From contig DUTZ01000385.1 of assembly GCA_012841845.1 (NCBI GenBank), positions 1 through 9,156 of the forward strand: DNA of 9,156 nt, given 5' to 3'. Under the pieces are notes generated by a model. It saw nothing but the letters and a program-made list of their open reading frames with translations. It had not been told where the DNA came from and did no database searches. Positions 1 to 6,943 of the stretch are shown here, in pieces. The DNA is from Actinomycetales bacterium. GTDB lineage: Bacteria > Actinomycetota > Actinomycetes > Mycobacteriales > Mycobacteriaceae. The position numbers and the translations under genes were made by a program. Numbering within the stretch: position 1 is the stretch's first letter; the number at the start of each line of letters is the position of its first letter.

Positions 1-6
1 CCCCGG

Positions 7-39
7 CGCGTGGGAGGGCACCCCTCACGCCGCCACGCG
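7..39. terminator. Possible stem-loop terminator of a gene left of the window
   Basis: A 7-bp perfect stem (CGCGTGG at 7-13 with CCACGCG at 33-39) encloses a second 5-bp stem (GAGGG 14-18 with CCCTC 22-26, loop CAC). Together they make a compact GC hairpin with a six-base bulge. There is no T-tract, which is common for actinomycete terminators. No gene end is visible inside the window to confirm the role, so this could be chance pairing in GC-rich DNA. Confidence 0.3.
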
Positions 40-279
40 AGCGATCGGTCCGGAACGATGCCCGGTGCGTCCAGCCCGGGGTGGCGCCGTGCACGGGGGT
101 CGCCGAGGCCCCCGGCCGAGCTCGCGGACGGCGCGTTCCGACACCCATCGCATGGCTCCTCACCTGGGGTTTGACGTGATACCGGCGACTTTATCAACCG
201 GGTACGACACCGCCCGTCGCCGTCGCCGGTCGCGGCGTGATCGCGCCGGGAACACACCGTTTCCGGCGGTCACCGATTT

Positions 280-307
280 CTGACGGGGGGAGCGCGTCAC
301 GTATGCT
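280..307 (+). promoter_or_regulatory. Candidate sigma70-type promoter for pntA-pntB
   Basis: CTGACG (280-285, four of six matches to TTGACA) is followed after 16 nt by TATGCT (302-307, TA...T type -10). It points toward pntA and would give a leader of roughly 210 nt. It is the best -35/-10 pair noticed between the left edge and the gene, but GC-rich promoters are poorly predicted by eye. Confidence 0.35.
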
Positions 308-331
308 CTCGCCATTGTCCTCTCGGCTGCT

Positions 332-376
332 CGGGCGCCACCCCGCCCGTGCCGGAGGACACCGCCACACGGCGGT
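332..376 (+). promoter_or_regulatory. Two perfect GC hairpins in the putative pntA leader
   Basis: CGGGCG (332-337) pairs with CGCCCG (344-349) around the loop CCACCC. Then ACCGCC (361-366) pairs with GGCGGT (371-376) around the loop ACAC. Both stems are 6 bp and perfect, and lie 11 nt apart. If transcription starts at the candidate promoter just upstream, they would fold in the 5' leader. No known riboswitch class was recognised, and such stems are not rare at this GC content. Confidence 0.25.
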
Positions 377-513
377 CGAGACCAGGGCCACCCTTCAGCC
401 CACGGCGTCTCACGAGCTCTGAACTCCGATCGTTGTAGAGAGCGGCTCCGGTACGGCGGTGTGCCGGGGGAAGTGTATGGACAACAGCGGCCGACGTGGC
501 CTATCCACAGTGT

Positions 514-519
514 GAAGGA
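514..519 (+). promoter_or_regulatory. Ribosome binding site that sets the pntA start
   Basis: GAAGGA lies 6 nt before ATG at 526, a good Shine-Dalgarno position. It favours this ATG over the in-frame GTG at 496, which has no such site in front of it. Confidence 0.7.
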
Positions 520-525
520 ACACCA

Positions 526-2151
526 ATGGCCTCGAGCCTCGAAGAGATCCCAGAGATGACGGCGCCGGCACCGGGCGACGCGACCGACACCACGGCCGGA
601 GGGCCGGCGGTGATCGGTGTCGTCGCCGAGTCCGACACCGCAGAGAACCGCGTCGCGGCCACGCCCGCGACCGTCGCCAAGCTCATCGGCCTCGGCTACC
701 GGGTCGTCGTGGAGTCCGGCGCCGGAGTGCGCGCCGAGTTCGCCGACGCCGCCTACACCGAGGCCGGCGCCGACCTCGTCGACACCGCCTCCGCGTGGGG
801 CTCCGACGTCGTCATGAAAGTCGCGGTGCCCACGGAGGCCGAGATCGCGATGCTGCGCCCCGGCGCCACACTCGTCGGCCTGCTCGCCCCGGCCCAGAAC
901 GAGAAGCTCGTCGCGGCCCTGGCCGAGCGCGGGGTCACCGCCCTGGCCATGGACGCCGTGCCGCGCATCTCGCGCGCGCAGTCCATGGACGTGCTGTCCT
1001 CGATGGCCAACATCGCCGGCTACCGCGCCGTGATCGAGGCCGCCCACCACTTCGGCCGGTTCTTCACCGGCCAGGTCACCGCCGCCGGCAAGGTGCCGCC
1101 CGCCAAGGTGCTCGTCGCGGGCGCCGGCGTGGCCGGCCTCGCCGCGATCGGCGCGGCCTCGAGCCTCGGCGCCATCGTCCGCGCCACCGACCCGCGGCCC
1201 GAGGTGGCCGACCAGGTCAAGTCCATCGGCGGCGAGTACCTGCCCGTCGAGGTCCCGGACGAGGAGAAGGAGGTCTCCTCGGACGGCTACGCCAAGGCGA
1301 CCTCCGAGGCCTACGACCGTGCCGCCGCCGAGCTCTACACCGAGCAGGCCGGCGACGTGGACATCATCATCACCACGGCCCTCATCCCGGGCCGCGCGGC
1401 GCCGCGCCTCATCACCGCCGCCGACGTCGCGCGCATGAAGCGCGGCTCGGTGATCGTGGACATGGCCGCCGCCCAGGGCGGCAACGTCGAGGGGTCGGTG
1501 GCCGACCAGGTCGTCGTCACCGAGAACGGCGTGACGATCATCGGCTACACCGACCTCGCCGGCCGCCTGCCCGCGCAGGCCTCGCAGCTGTACGGCACCA
1601 ACCTCGTCAACCTGGCCAAGCTCGTCACCCCGGGCAAGGACGGGCAGTGGACGATGGACATGGAGGACGTCGTCCAGCGCGGCGTCACCGTGGCCCGCAG
1701 CGGCGAGGTCATGTGGCCGCCGCCGCCCGTGCAGGTCTCCGCGGCCCCGGCCCCCGCTGCCGCACCCGAGCCCGCCGAGCCGCCGGCCGAGAAGAAGAAG
1801 ATGTCGACCGGCGCCAAGATGGGCCTCGTGGCCCTGGGCATGGTGGCGCTGTTCCTGCTCACCGCGTTCGCGCCCGGCGACATCCCGCGCCACATCACCG
1901 TGTTCGTGCTGGCCATCGTCATCGGCTACTACGTCATCGGCAACGTGCACCACGCGCTGCACACCCCGCTCATGTCGGTGACCAACGCGATCTCCGGCGT
2001 CATCGTCGTGGGCGCGCTGCTCCAGGTGGGGATCGACAACACGCTGGGTCTCGTCCTGGCGACCATCGCGATCCTCGTCGCCTCCATCAACGTCTTCGGC
2101 GGGTTCGCCGTCACGCGCCGCATGCTCGGCATGTTCTCGAAGGGAGCCTGA
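526..2151 (+). CDS. pntA: NAD(P) transhydrogenase, fused alpha subunit
   Basis: This is the NAD(H)-binding subunit of the membrane proton-translocating Re/Si-specific transhydrogenase, which drives NADH + NADP+ to NAD+ + NADPH with the proton gradient. The product is 541 residues from ATG 526; E. coli PntA has 510. Domain I spans about residues 28-395. The RQD loop is intact in RISRAQSMD (R147, Q152, D155). The Rossmann loop is AGAGVAGLA (198-206), with the acidic residue of TDPRP at D222. The mobile loop [10 protein letters not shown] contains Y341. A Pro/Ala-rich linker (398-425) leads to four membrane helices, at about 432-450, 456-474, 487-504 and 507-528. The last helices carry the family signature [18 protein letters not shown]. 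The alpha subunit is a single chain as in E. coli, not split into PntAA and PntAB as in R. rubrum or M. tuberculosis. The next gene, pntB, starts 4 nt after the stop. Confidence 0.96.
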   Translation: MASSLEEIPEMTAPAPGDATDTTAGGPAVIGVVAESDTAENRVAATPATVAKLIGLGYRVVVESGAGVRAEFADAAYTEAGADLVDTASAWGSDVVMKVAVPTEAEIAMLRPGATLVGLLAPAQNEKLVAALAERGVTALAMDAVPRISRAQSMDVLSSMANIAGYRAVIEAAHHFGRFFTGQVTAAGKVPPAKVLVAGAGVAGLAAIGAASSLGAIVRATDPRPEVADQVKSIGGEYLPVEVPDEEKEVSSDGYAKATSEAYDRAAAELYTEQAGDVDIIITTALIPGRAAPRLITAADVARMKRGSVIVDMAAAQGGNVEGSVADQVVVTENGVTIIGYTDLAGRLPAQASQLYGTNLVNLAKLVTPGKDGQWTMDMEDVVQRGVTVARSGEVMWPPPPVQVSAAPAPAAAPEPAEPPAEKKKMSTGAKMGLVALGMVALFLLTAFAPGDIPRHITVFVLAIVIGYYVIGNVHHALHTPLMSVTNAISGVIVVGALLQVGIDNTLGLVLATIAILVASINVFGGFAVTRRMLGMFSKGA

Positions 2152-2155
2152 GACG

Positions 2156-3577
2156 ATGTCCCTCGTGACCGCCGCCAACGCGGCCTACCTCGTCGCCGCC
2201 CTGCTGTTCGTCCTCTCGCTGGCCGGCCTCTCCAAGCACGAGACCGCCCGCCGGGGCCTGAGCTTCGGCATCGCCGGCATGGCGCTGGCGCTCGTCGCCA
2301 CCGTCGCGCTCGTGATCGACCACGAGCCGCCCACCCTCGGCATCGTCCTCATGGTGGTGGCCGTGCTCATCGGCGCCACCATCGGCCTGCTGCGCGCCCG
2401 CAGCGTGCAGATGACCGAGATGCCCGAGCTCATCGCCCTGCTCCACTCGTTCGTCGGCCTGGCCGCCGTGCTCGTGGGCTGGAACGGCTACCTCGAGCCC
2501 GAGCTCCACGGTGAGCTCACCGGCTCGCTGCTCGGCATCCACCACGCCGAGGTCTTCATCGGCGTCTTCATCGGCGCCGTCACCTTCACCGGCTCGATCG
2601 TCGCCTACCTCAAGCTGTCCGCCAAGATGAAGTCTGCGCCGCTCGTGCTGCCGGGCAAGAACCTCATCAACGCCGGCATCCTCGTGGCGTTCGTCGTGCT
2701 CACCGTGTGGTTCGTCATCGCCCCGGCGCTGTGGATGCTCATCGTCGTCACCGTCCTGGCCCTGGCGCTGGGCTGGCACCTCGTGGCCTCCATCGGCGGC
2801 GGCGACATGCCCGTCGTCGTGTCGATGCTCAACTCGTACTCCGGCTGGGCCGCGGCCGCGACCGGCTTCCTGCTCGGCAACGACCTGCTCATCGTCACCG
2901 GCGCGCTGGTCGGCTCCTCGGGTGCCTACCTGTCGTACATCATGTGCAAGGCCATGAACCGGTCCTTCATCTCCGTCATCATGGGCGGCTTCGGCATCGA
3001 GGCCTCCGCGGGCGAGGGTAAGGACCACGGCGAGCACCGCGAGGTCGACGTCGAGGGTGCCGCCGAGCTGCTCGCCGGCGCGTCCTCGGTGATCATCGCC
3101 CCCGGCTACGGCATGGCCGTCGCCCAGGCGCAGTACCCGGTCGCCGACCTCACCCGCCTGCTGCGCGAGCGTGGCGTGGACGTGCGCTTCGCCGTGCACC
3201 CCGTGGCGGGCCGCCTGCCCGGGCACATGAACGTGCTGCTGGCCGAGGCCAAGGTGCCGTACGACATCGTCCTGGAGCTCGACGAGATCAACGACGACTT
3301 CGGCGAGACCGACGTCGTGCTCGTGATCGGCGCCAACGACACGGTCAACCCGGACGCCGCCGAGGACCCGGGCAGCCCGATCGCCGGCATGCCGGTGCTC
3401 CACGTGTGGGAGGCCGGCGACGTCATCGTGTTCAAGCGGTCCATGGCCGCGGGCTACGCCGGCGTGCAGAACCCGCTGTTCTTCCGCGACAACACGCAGA
3501 TGCTGTTCGGCGACGCCAAGGACCGCGTCGACGACATCCTCGCCGCGATCAAGGAGCACGCGCCCGCGAACGCCTGA
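2156..3577 (+). CDS. pntB: NAD(P) transhydrogenase, beta subunit
   Basis: This is the membrane and NADP(H)-binding subunit that completes the transhydrogenase with PntA. The 473-residue product is close to E. coli PntB (462). About nine membrane helices fill residues 5-265. They include the highly conserved [18 protein letters not shown] segment, whose H97 corresponds to the proton-pathway His91 of E. coli. Domain III (about 295-473) has the NADP-binding [10 protein letters not shown] loop (317-326), [18 protein letters not shown] (343-360), [10 protein letters not shown] (392-401) and the 2'-phosphate-binding KRSMAAGY region (427-434). All expected motifs are present, so the enzyme should be active. 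The ribosome binding site AAGGGAG lies inside the end of pntA, about 9 nt before the ATG, and the 4-nt intergenic gap indicates one operon with translational coupling. No third pnt gene follows. Confidence 0.96.
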   Translation: MSLVTAANAAYLVAALLFVLSLAGLSKHETARRGLSFGIAGMALALVATVALVIDHEPPTLGIVLMVVAVLIGATIGLLRARSVQMTEMPELIALLHSFVGLAAVLVGWNGYLEPELHGELTGSLLGIHHAEVFIGVFIGAVTFTGSIVAYLKLSAKMKSAPLVLPGKNLINAGILVAFVVLTVWFVIAPALWMLIVVTVLALALGWHLVASIGGGDMPVVVSMLNSYSGWAAAATGFLLGNDLLIVTGALVGSSGAYLSYIMCKAMNRSFISVIMGGFGIEASAGEGKDHGEHREVDVEGAAELLAGASSVIIAPGYGMAVAQAQYPVADLTRLLRERGVDVRFAVHPVAGRLPGHMNVLLAEAKVPYDIVLELDEINDDFGETDVVLVIGANDTVNPDAAEDPGSPIAGMPVLHVWEAGDVIVFKRSMAAGYAGVQNPLFFRDNTQMLFGDAKDRVDDILAAIKEHAPANA

Positions 3578-3609
3578 CCAGGCGGCGCGCCGCGCCGCTC
3601 CGCCCCACC

Positions 3610-3687
3610 CCGAAATCCGCGCCTCCACCGACGGGTCGGCAGCCCCCAGAGGGGCCGCCGATCCCGCAGGTGAGTCGCGGATTTCGG
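3610..3687. repeat. Long imperfect hairpin between pntB and the aldehyde dehydrogenase gene
   Basis: CCGAAATCCGCG (3610-3621) is the exact reverse complement of CGCGGATTTCGG (3676-3687). Pairing continues inward. C3623-T3624 pair with A3673-G3674, CACC (3626-3629) with GGTG (3669-3672), CGGG (3632-3635) with CCCG (3663-3666), and TCGGC (3636-3640) with GCCGA (3657-3661). GCCCC (3642-3646) then pairs with GGGGC (3651-3655) around the loop CAGA. Only small bulges and one- or two-base mismatches interrupt about 33 pairs. It begins 32 nt after the pntB stop, so it may end the pnt transcript. Its size and its less GC-rich outer arms also resemble dispersed intergenic palindromes (REP- or MITE-like). 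One window cannot show whether it is repeated. Confidence 0.7.
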
Positions 3688-3756
3688 CGTCCCGGGGTGA
3701 CCATGGGCCGCTCCGTTCGGGCGCCGGCGGGACCGATGGTGCCGTAGAAGTGGGAT

Positions 3757-5196
3757 ATGACGTACCCGAACACGCAGCTCTTCATCGACGACCAGTGGAC
3801 GGACGCGGCCGACGGCCGGACGATCGACGTCACCAACCCCGCGGACGGGCAGGTGATCGGCGCCGTCGCCCACGCCGGGATCGCCGACCTGGACCGCGCG
3901 CTCGACGCGGCTGCCCGCGGCTTCGAGGTCTGGCGCGACACGCCGCCGGCCAAGCGCGCGAAGGTCATGCGCGCGGCCGCCGGGCTGCTCCGCGAGCGGG
4001 CGGGCGAGATCGCGCGGGTCATGACCCTCGAGCAGGGCAAGCCGCTGCGCGAGGCCAACGGCGAGATCCTGGCGGCCGCCGACGTCATCGAGTGGTTCGC
4101 CGACGAGGGCCTGCGGGTCTACGGCCGGCTCGTGCACCACCGCGGCGACCCGTCGGTCCGGCAGATGGTCGTCAAGGACCCGGTGGGCCCGGTCGCCGCG
4201 TTCACCCCGTGGAACTTCCCCGTCAACCAGGTGGTGCGCAAGGTCTCGGCCGGGCTGGCCGCGGGCTGCTCCCTCGTCGTCAAGGCCCCGGAGGAGACCC
4301 CGGCCAGTCCCGCCGCGCTGATCCGGGCCTTCGCCGACGCCGGGCTCCCGGCCGGCGTGCTGGGCCTGGTGTACGGCGACCCGGCGGAGATCTCGGGCCA
4401 CCTCATCCCGCACCCGGTGATCCGCAAGGTGACCTTCACCGGCTCGACCGCCGTGGGCAAGCAGCTCGCGGCGCTGGCCGGGCGGCACATGAAGCGCTGC
4501 TCCATGGAACTCGGCGGGCACGCGCCGGTGATCGTGTGCGACGACGCGGATGTAGAGCTCGCCCTGAAGATCATGGGCCCGATGACCTTCCGCAACGCCG
4601 GCCAGGTGTGCATCTCGCCGACCCGGTTCGTGGTGCAGAACGGCCTCAAGGACGACTTCGCGCAGGAGCTGGCGCGGTTCGCCAAGGGCATGACGGTGGG
4701 CGACGGGCTCGACGACGCCACCGAGATGGGGCCGCTGGCCAACGAGCGGCGGGTCGCCGCGCTCACCGAGCTGTACGACGACGCCCTGGCCCACGGCGCC
4801 GAGTCGCTGGCCGGCGGGCACCGCCTGGGCGACGCGGGGAACTTCTGGGCGCCGACGGTGCTCGACGACGTCCCCGCCGAGGCGCGCATCGCCAACGAGG
4901 AGCCGTTCGGCCCGATCGCGACGATCCGCGGCTTCGACCGCCTGGAGGACGCGATCGCCGAGGCCAACCGGCTCGACTACGGCCTGGCCGCCTACGCGTT
5001 CACGCGGTCGCTGGCCAACGCCGACCTGCTCACCCGCCGCGTGGAGACCGGCATGCTGTGGATCAACATGCCGCCGGCCACGTCGCCGGAGATGCCGTTC
5101 GGCGGCGTCAAGGACTCGGGCCACGGCTCCGAGGGCGGGCCCGAGGCGATGGAGGCCTACCTCAACACGCGCGCGGTGAGCGTGAAGAACGCCTAG
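3757..5196 (+). CDS. Aldehyde dehydrogenase, succinate-semialdehyde dehydrogenase-like
   Basis: The product oxidises an aldehyde to its acid with NAD(P)+, in the cytoplasm. Its 479 residues match the full length of the family (E. coli GabD has 482). Visible landmarks are PWNFP (151-155, oxyanion N153), the cofactor-binding KAPEETP (K176), the Rossmann loop FTGSTAVGK (227-235), the general base E251 in MELGG, the nucleophile C285 in [11 protein letters not shown], and EEPFGP (381-386). R161 in [13 protein letters not shown] sits where succinate-semialdehyde dehydrogenases carry a carboxylate-binding arginine. However, the catalytic Cys is followed by Ile-Ser, not the second Cys of the classical Cys-x-Cys redox switch, so the substrate is uncertain. 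The gene stands alone after the intergenic hairpin. Its ribosome binding site is weak (GAAGTGGG runs almost to the ATG), and TAGAAG (3745-3750) could be a -10 box of a leaderless message. No GABA transaminase gene is next to it. Confidence 0.93.
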   Translation: MTYPNTQLFIDDQWTDAADGRTIDVTNPADGQVIGAVAHAGIADLDRALDAAARGFEVWRDTPPAKRAKVMRAAAGLLRERAGEIARVMTLEQGKPLREANGEILAAADVIEWFADEGLRVYGRLVHHRGDPSVRQMVVKDPVGPVAAFTPWNFPVNQVVRKVSAGLAAGCSLVVKAPEETPASPAALIRAFADAGLPAGVLGLVYGDPAEISGHLIPHPVIRKVTFTGSTAVGKQLAALAGRHMKRCSMELGGHAPVIVCDDADVELALKIMGPMTFRNAGQVCISPTRFVVQNGLKDDFAQELARFAKGMTVGDGLDDATEMGPLANERRVAALTELYDDALAHGAESLAGGHRLGDAGNFWAPTVLDDVPAEARIANEEPFGPIATIRGFDRLEDAIAEANRLDYGLAAYAFTRSLANADLLTRRVETGMLWINMPPATSPEMPFGGVKDSGHGSEGGPEAMEAYLNTRAVSVKNA

Positions 5197-5205
5197 TGGC
5201 CGTGG

Positions 5206-5223
5206 GGCCGGCCGCTGCCGGCC
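5206..5223. terminator. Bidirectional stem-loop terminator between convergent genes
   Basis: GGCCGGC (5206-5212) pairs perfectly with GCCGGCC (5217-5223) around a CGCT tetraloop. It lies within the 41-nt gap between the stop of the aldehyde dehydrogenase and the stop of the facing gene, exactly where a shared terminator is expected. No T-tract follows on either side, which is usual in high-GC actinomycetes. Confidence 0.65.
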
Positions 5224-5237
5224 TGTCCGCCGCCCGG

Positions 5238-5714
5238 TCAGCTCTTCCTGAGCGCGTTGGTGCACTCCAGCCGGAGGGTCTCGAGCTGCTCGCCCTGCTC
5301 GCGGGCGCGCTCGGCGAGCCGCTCGAGGGTGGTGCGCGGCAGCCGCGGGTCACCGATGTCGAGCAGCGCCTTCCACCCCAGCTCCTTGCCGGTGACGGCG
5401 AGGGTGAGCGCCTCCAGCTCGAGGAGGTCGCTGAGCGGCGAGCGCTCGGCCACGCGCTGGTTGGGCTTGAGCTTGGCGACGGTCTCGGCCGCCCGGGCCG
5501 GGAGGTCCTTGAGGAGTGACGGCGAGGTGCCCACCAGTTCCATGAGCCGTTCGAGCTCGGCCTTGTCCTCCTCCGTCTGGTCCCCGAGCCGAGAGACGAC
5601 GTCGCGGATGTGCCCGTCCTCGTGGGCGTCGGCGACCCGGCGGAACAGGTCGACCCCGGCGGCCGCGCCGGCGTGGTGGTCGCGCATGTACGTGTGCAGC
5701 ATCTCGGAGGTCAT
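5238..5714 (-). CDS. Small helical protein of unknown function, possibly ferritin-like
   Basis: The product has 158 residues and no signal peptide or membrane segment. The sequence reads as amphipathic helices at about 3-30, 32-61, 66-82, 93-118 and 127-155, fitting a four-helix bundle. Possible metal ligands are spread along the helices: H7, H13-H14, D22, H31, E53, E99, E101, E139, E143 and E150. The ordering of LELEALTLAVTGKELGWKAL, then RLAERAREQGEQLE and a terminal ERLE-like helix, resembles from memory an uncharacterised ferritin-like bacterial family of about 160 residues. I cannot confirm this, and no canonical ferritin ExxH pairs are clear. The gene converges on the aldehyde dehydrogenase and diverges from the repeat-protein gene. 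The start is the first ATG; the region before it has no good Shine-Dalgarno site but does have a fitting promoter, so a leaderless message is possible. The codon bias and plausible protein composition support a real gene. Confidence 0.8.
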   Translation of the reverse strand: MTSEMLHTYMRDHHAGAAAGVDLFRRVADAHEDGHIRDVVSRLGDQTEEDKAELERLMELVGTSPSLLKDLPARAAETVAKLKPNQRVAERSPLSDLLELEALTLAVTGKELGWKALLDIGDPRLPRTTLERLAERAREQGEQLETLRLECTNALRKS

Positions 5715-5721
5715 GTCCCGC

Positions 5722-5749
5722 AGGCTACGAACGCGCGCGGATCGGGCAA
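5722..5749 (-). promoter_or_regulatory. Candidate leaderless promoter for the helical protein
   Basis: Read on the minus strand, TTGCCC (5749-5744) is separated by 16 nt from TAGCCT (5727-5722). The -10 box ends 7 nt before the ATG, so transcription would begin at or very near the start codon. This agrees with the lack of a ribosome binding site. The -35 match is partial. Confidence 0.35.
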
Positions 5750-5822
5750 CCGGTCGCCGCCCGCGAACCCGTCGTGGACCCGCGGGAACCTTTCGTCCGT
5801 TCGCCGACTCTCACTGGTGAAC

Positions 5823-5855
5823 GGCCCGGGACGAGCGGGCCCACACCACAGGAGG
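5823..5855 (+). promoter_or_regulatory. Leader hairpin and strong ribosome binding site of the repeat-protein gene
   Basis: GGCCCG (5823-5828) pairs with CGGGCC (5836-5841) around a 7-nt loop. Eight bases later comes AGGAGG (5850-5855), an ideal Shine-Dalgarno sequence 5 nt before ATG 5861. This site decides the start; the same frame is open upstream to an ATG at 5774, which has no such signal. No convincing -10/-35 pair was found in the 146-nt divergent gap. GGAACC (5785-5790) looks like an ECF -35 box but has no matching -10. Confidence 0.55.
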
Positions 5856-5860
5856 ACCCC

Positions 5861-6943
5861 ATGTCCGGAACCGACACCCAGCGCGCGACCGATGCCCAGC
5901 GCACGACCGACGCCCCGTCGACGAACCCCGAGTCCGATCGCCTGCTGCCCGAGGGCACGACGATGCTCGGCGCCGCGGACACCGACGGCGACGGCGTGAT
6001 CGACTACCGCCAGTACGACACCGACGGCGACGGCGTGGCCGACGTGGTGATGCGGGACACGAACGGTGACGGCCGGGTGGACACCGCCGAGTCGGACACC
6101 GACGGCGACGGGATCGTCAACAGCGTCGTCCACGACGCCGACGGCGACGGCTGGATCGACTCCAAGTCCGTGGACACCACGAACGACGGGATCACCGACA
6201 CGCGCTACGCGGACACCGACCGCGACGGGTGGGTGGACCGGGTCGAGATCGACACCGACGCCGACGGCACCGCCGACGTGATCGGCCTCGACCGCAACGG
6301 CGACGGCCGGGTCGACGAGATCCTCTACGACACCGACGGGGACGGCGTGGCCGACCACCGCGAGATCGTCGATTCCAACGGCCTCGTGGCCGCGACCGGG
6401 GGCTCCCCCGCGGGGGCCACCGCCGCGCAGGCCTCGGCGGGGTCCGGGATGCGGGAGGAGTTCGCGCCGGAGGATGCGCTGCAGCTCGACCACAGCGGCA
6501 CCGAGCCCACGACCGCCCCCGCTCCGGCCCCGGCGTCGGCGCCGGCGACCGAGGCGGTCGTCGCGCCGAACAACGCGACCGGGTCGCCCGAGGGCGCCGT
6601 GACCCCCGACGGGGGTCAGGTCGTGGACCTCGACGGCGACGGGTACGGCGACGCGATCGTGTACGACGACGACGGTGACGGCATCACGGACCGCGTCAAG
6701 CTCGACTCCACCGGGGACGGCTACACGGACGCCATGGCGGTGGACACGACCGGCGACGGCACGTTCGACGTGCTGGAGTTCGACACCGACGGCGACCTGA
6801 TCGGCGACCGCCGCCTGGAGGACCTCGACGGCGACGGCTCGTACGACGTGGAGTACGTGGACGCCGACCGTGACGGCTACTACGACGCCGACGAGGCCAC
6901 CTCGCTGCCCGGCGCCGCGACGACCGACGCCCCGGCCTTCTGA
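5861..6943 (+). CDS. Acidic protein of seventeen 13-residue calcium-loop repeats
   Basis: The product has 360 residues. After a Thr/Asp-rich N-terminus (1-39) come ten uninterrupted 13-residue units (40-169), an Ala/Pro/Gly-rich linker (170-255) containing PAPAPASAPA, seven more units (256-346) and a 14-residue tail. A typical unit is DTDGDGVIDYRQY. Its consensus is D-x-D-x-D-G-x-x-D plus four residues, often ending in a hydrophobic or aromatic one. The first nine positions are the ligand pattern of EF-hand, dockerin and thrombospondin type 3 calcium loops. Here the loops abut with no room for EF-hand helices. Units 3, 7, 10, 14 and 17 also have Glu at position 12, completing an EF-hand-like ligand set; unit 15 lacks the loop Gly. 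Calcium binding and an extended or ladder-like fold are inferred. No Sec signal, Tat motif, membrane helix or LPXTG motif is present, so its location is unclear. The stop overlaps the next ATG (TGATG), so it is probably co-translated with the membrane protein. I do not recognise a named family. Confidence 0.9.
   Translation: MSGTDTQRATDAQRTTDAPSTNPESDRLLPEGTTMLGAADTDGDGVIDYRQYDTDGDGVADVVMRDTNGDGRVDTAESDTDGDGIVNSVVHDADGDGWIDSKSVDTTNDGITDTRYADTDRDGWVDRVEIDTDADGTADVIGLDRNGDGRVDEILYDTDGDGVADHREIVDSNGLVAATGGSPAGATAAQASAGSGMREEFAPEDALQLDHSGTEPTTAPAPAPASAPATEAVVAPNNATGSPEGAVTPDGGQVVDLDGDGYGDAIVYDDDGDGITDRVKLDSTGDGYTDAMAVDTTGDGTFDVLEFDTDGDLIGDRRLEDLDGDGSYDVEYVDADRDGYYDADEATSLPGAATTDAPAF
5978..6367 (+). 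repeat. Ten tandem 39-bp units (first repeat block)
   Basis: Ten coding units of exactly 39 bp encode the first block of 13-residue D-rich repeats without a phase change. GACACCGACGGCGACGG recurs nearly word for word at 5978, 6017, 6095 and 6332, while other units have diverged. This suggests expansion by duplication with later drift. The near-identical units could allow slippage or recombination. Confidence 0.85.
6626..6898 (+). repeat. Seven tandem 39-bp units (second repeat block)
   Basis: Seven more 39-bp units, in the same frame and with the same 13-residue consensus, begin 258 bp after the first block. They are more varied at the second and third residues (DLD, DDD, DST, DTT, DAD). One unit reads DTDGDLIGD and has lost the glycine at position 6. 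Confidence 0.85.

Larger units (their letters stand above)
1..525. other. Non-coding left flank and pntA leader region
   Basis: No convincing gene was found here. Short open frames on both strands give Arg/Pro/Gly-rich translations with no recognisable domain and no good ribosome binding site, as expected for random GC-rich DNA. The stretch does hold a stem-loop near the left edge, a slightly AT-richer patch near 171-197, a sigma70-like promoter candidate near 280-307 and two GC hairpins between 332 and 376. It then leads into the ribosome binding site of pntA. The most likely role is the tail of an unseen upstream gene plus the promoter and 5' leader of pntA-pntB. Confidence 0.6.

Noticed and set aside
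303..422. A 39-codon upstream ORF in the pntA leader
   Set aside because: It has no ribosome binding site, its ATG lies inside the candidate -10 box, and the peptide shows no leader-peptide features.
501..509. CTATCCACA, one base from a DnaA box, just before pntA
   Set aside because: A single box with no cluster, no AT-rich region and no dnaA or dnaN nearby; most likely chance.
160..2178. A 672-codon open frame antisense to pntA
   Set aside because: The translation is an Arg/Gly/His/Asp-rich string with no domain, typical of the complement of a GC-rich gene. The sense strand encodes an unmistakable PntA.
2111..5265. Long minus-strand frames opposite pntB and the aldehyde dehydrogenase
   Set aside because: They mirror the third-position GC bias of the sense genes, have low-complexity composition and lack ribosome binding sites.
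3750..5519. A 589-codon plus-strand frame overlapping the aldehyde dehydrogenase out of frame
   Set aside because: It is a shadow of the true gene 3757-5196, which has every catalytic residue; the alternative frame is Arg/Gly-rich without motifs.
5785..5802. GGAACC followed by CGTT, resembling an ECF sigma promoter
   Set aside because: The two elements are only about nine bases apart, far less than the 16-19 nt needed.
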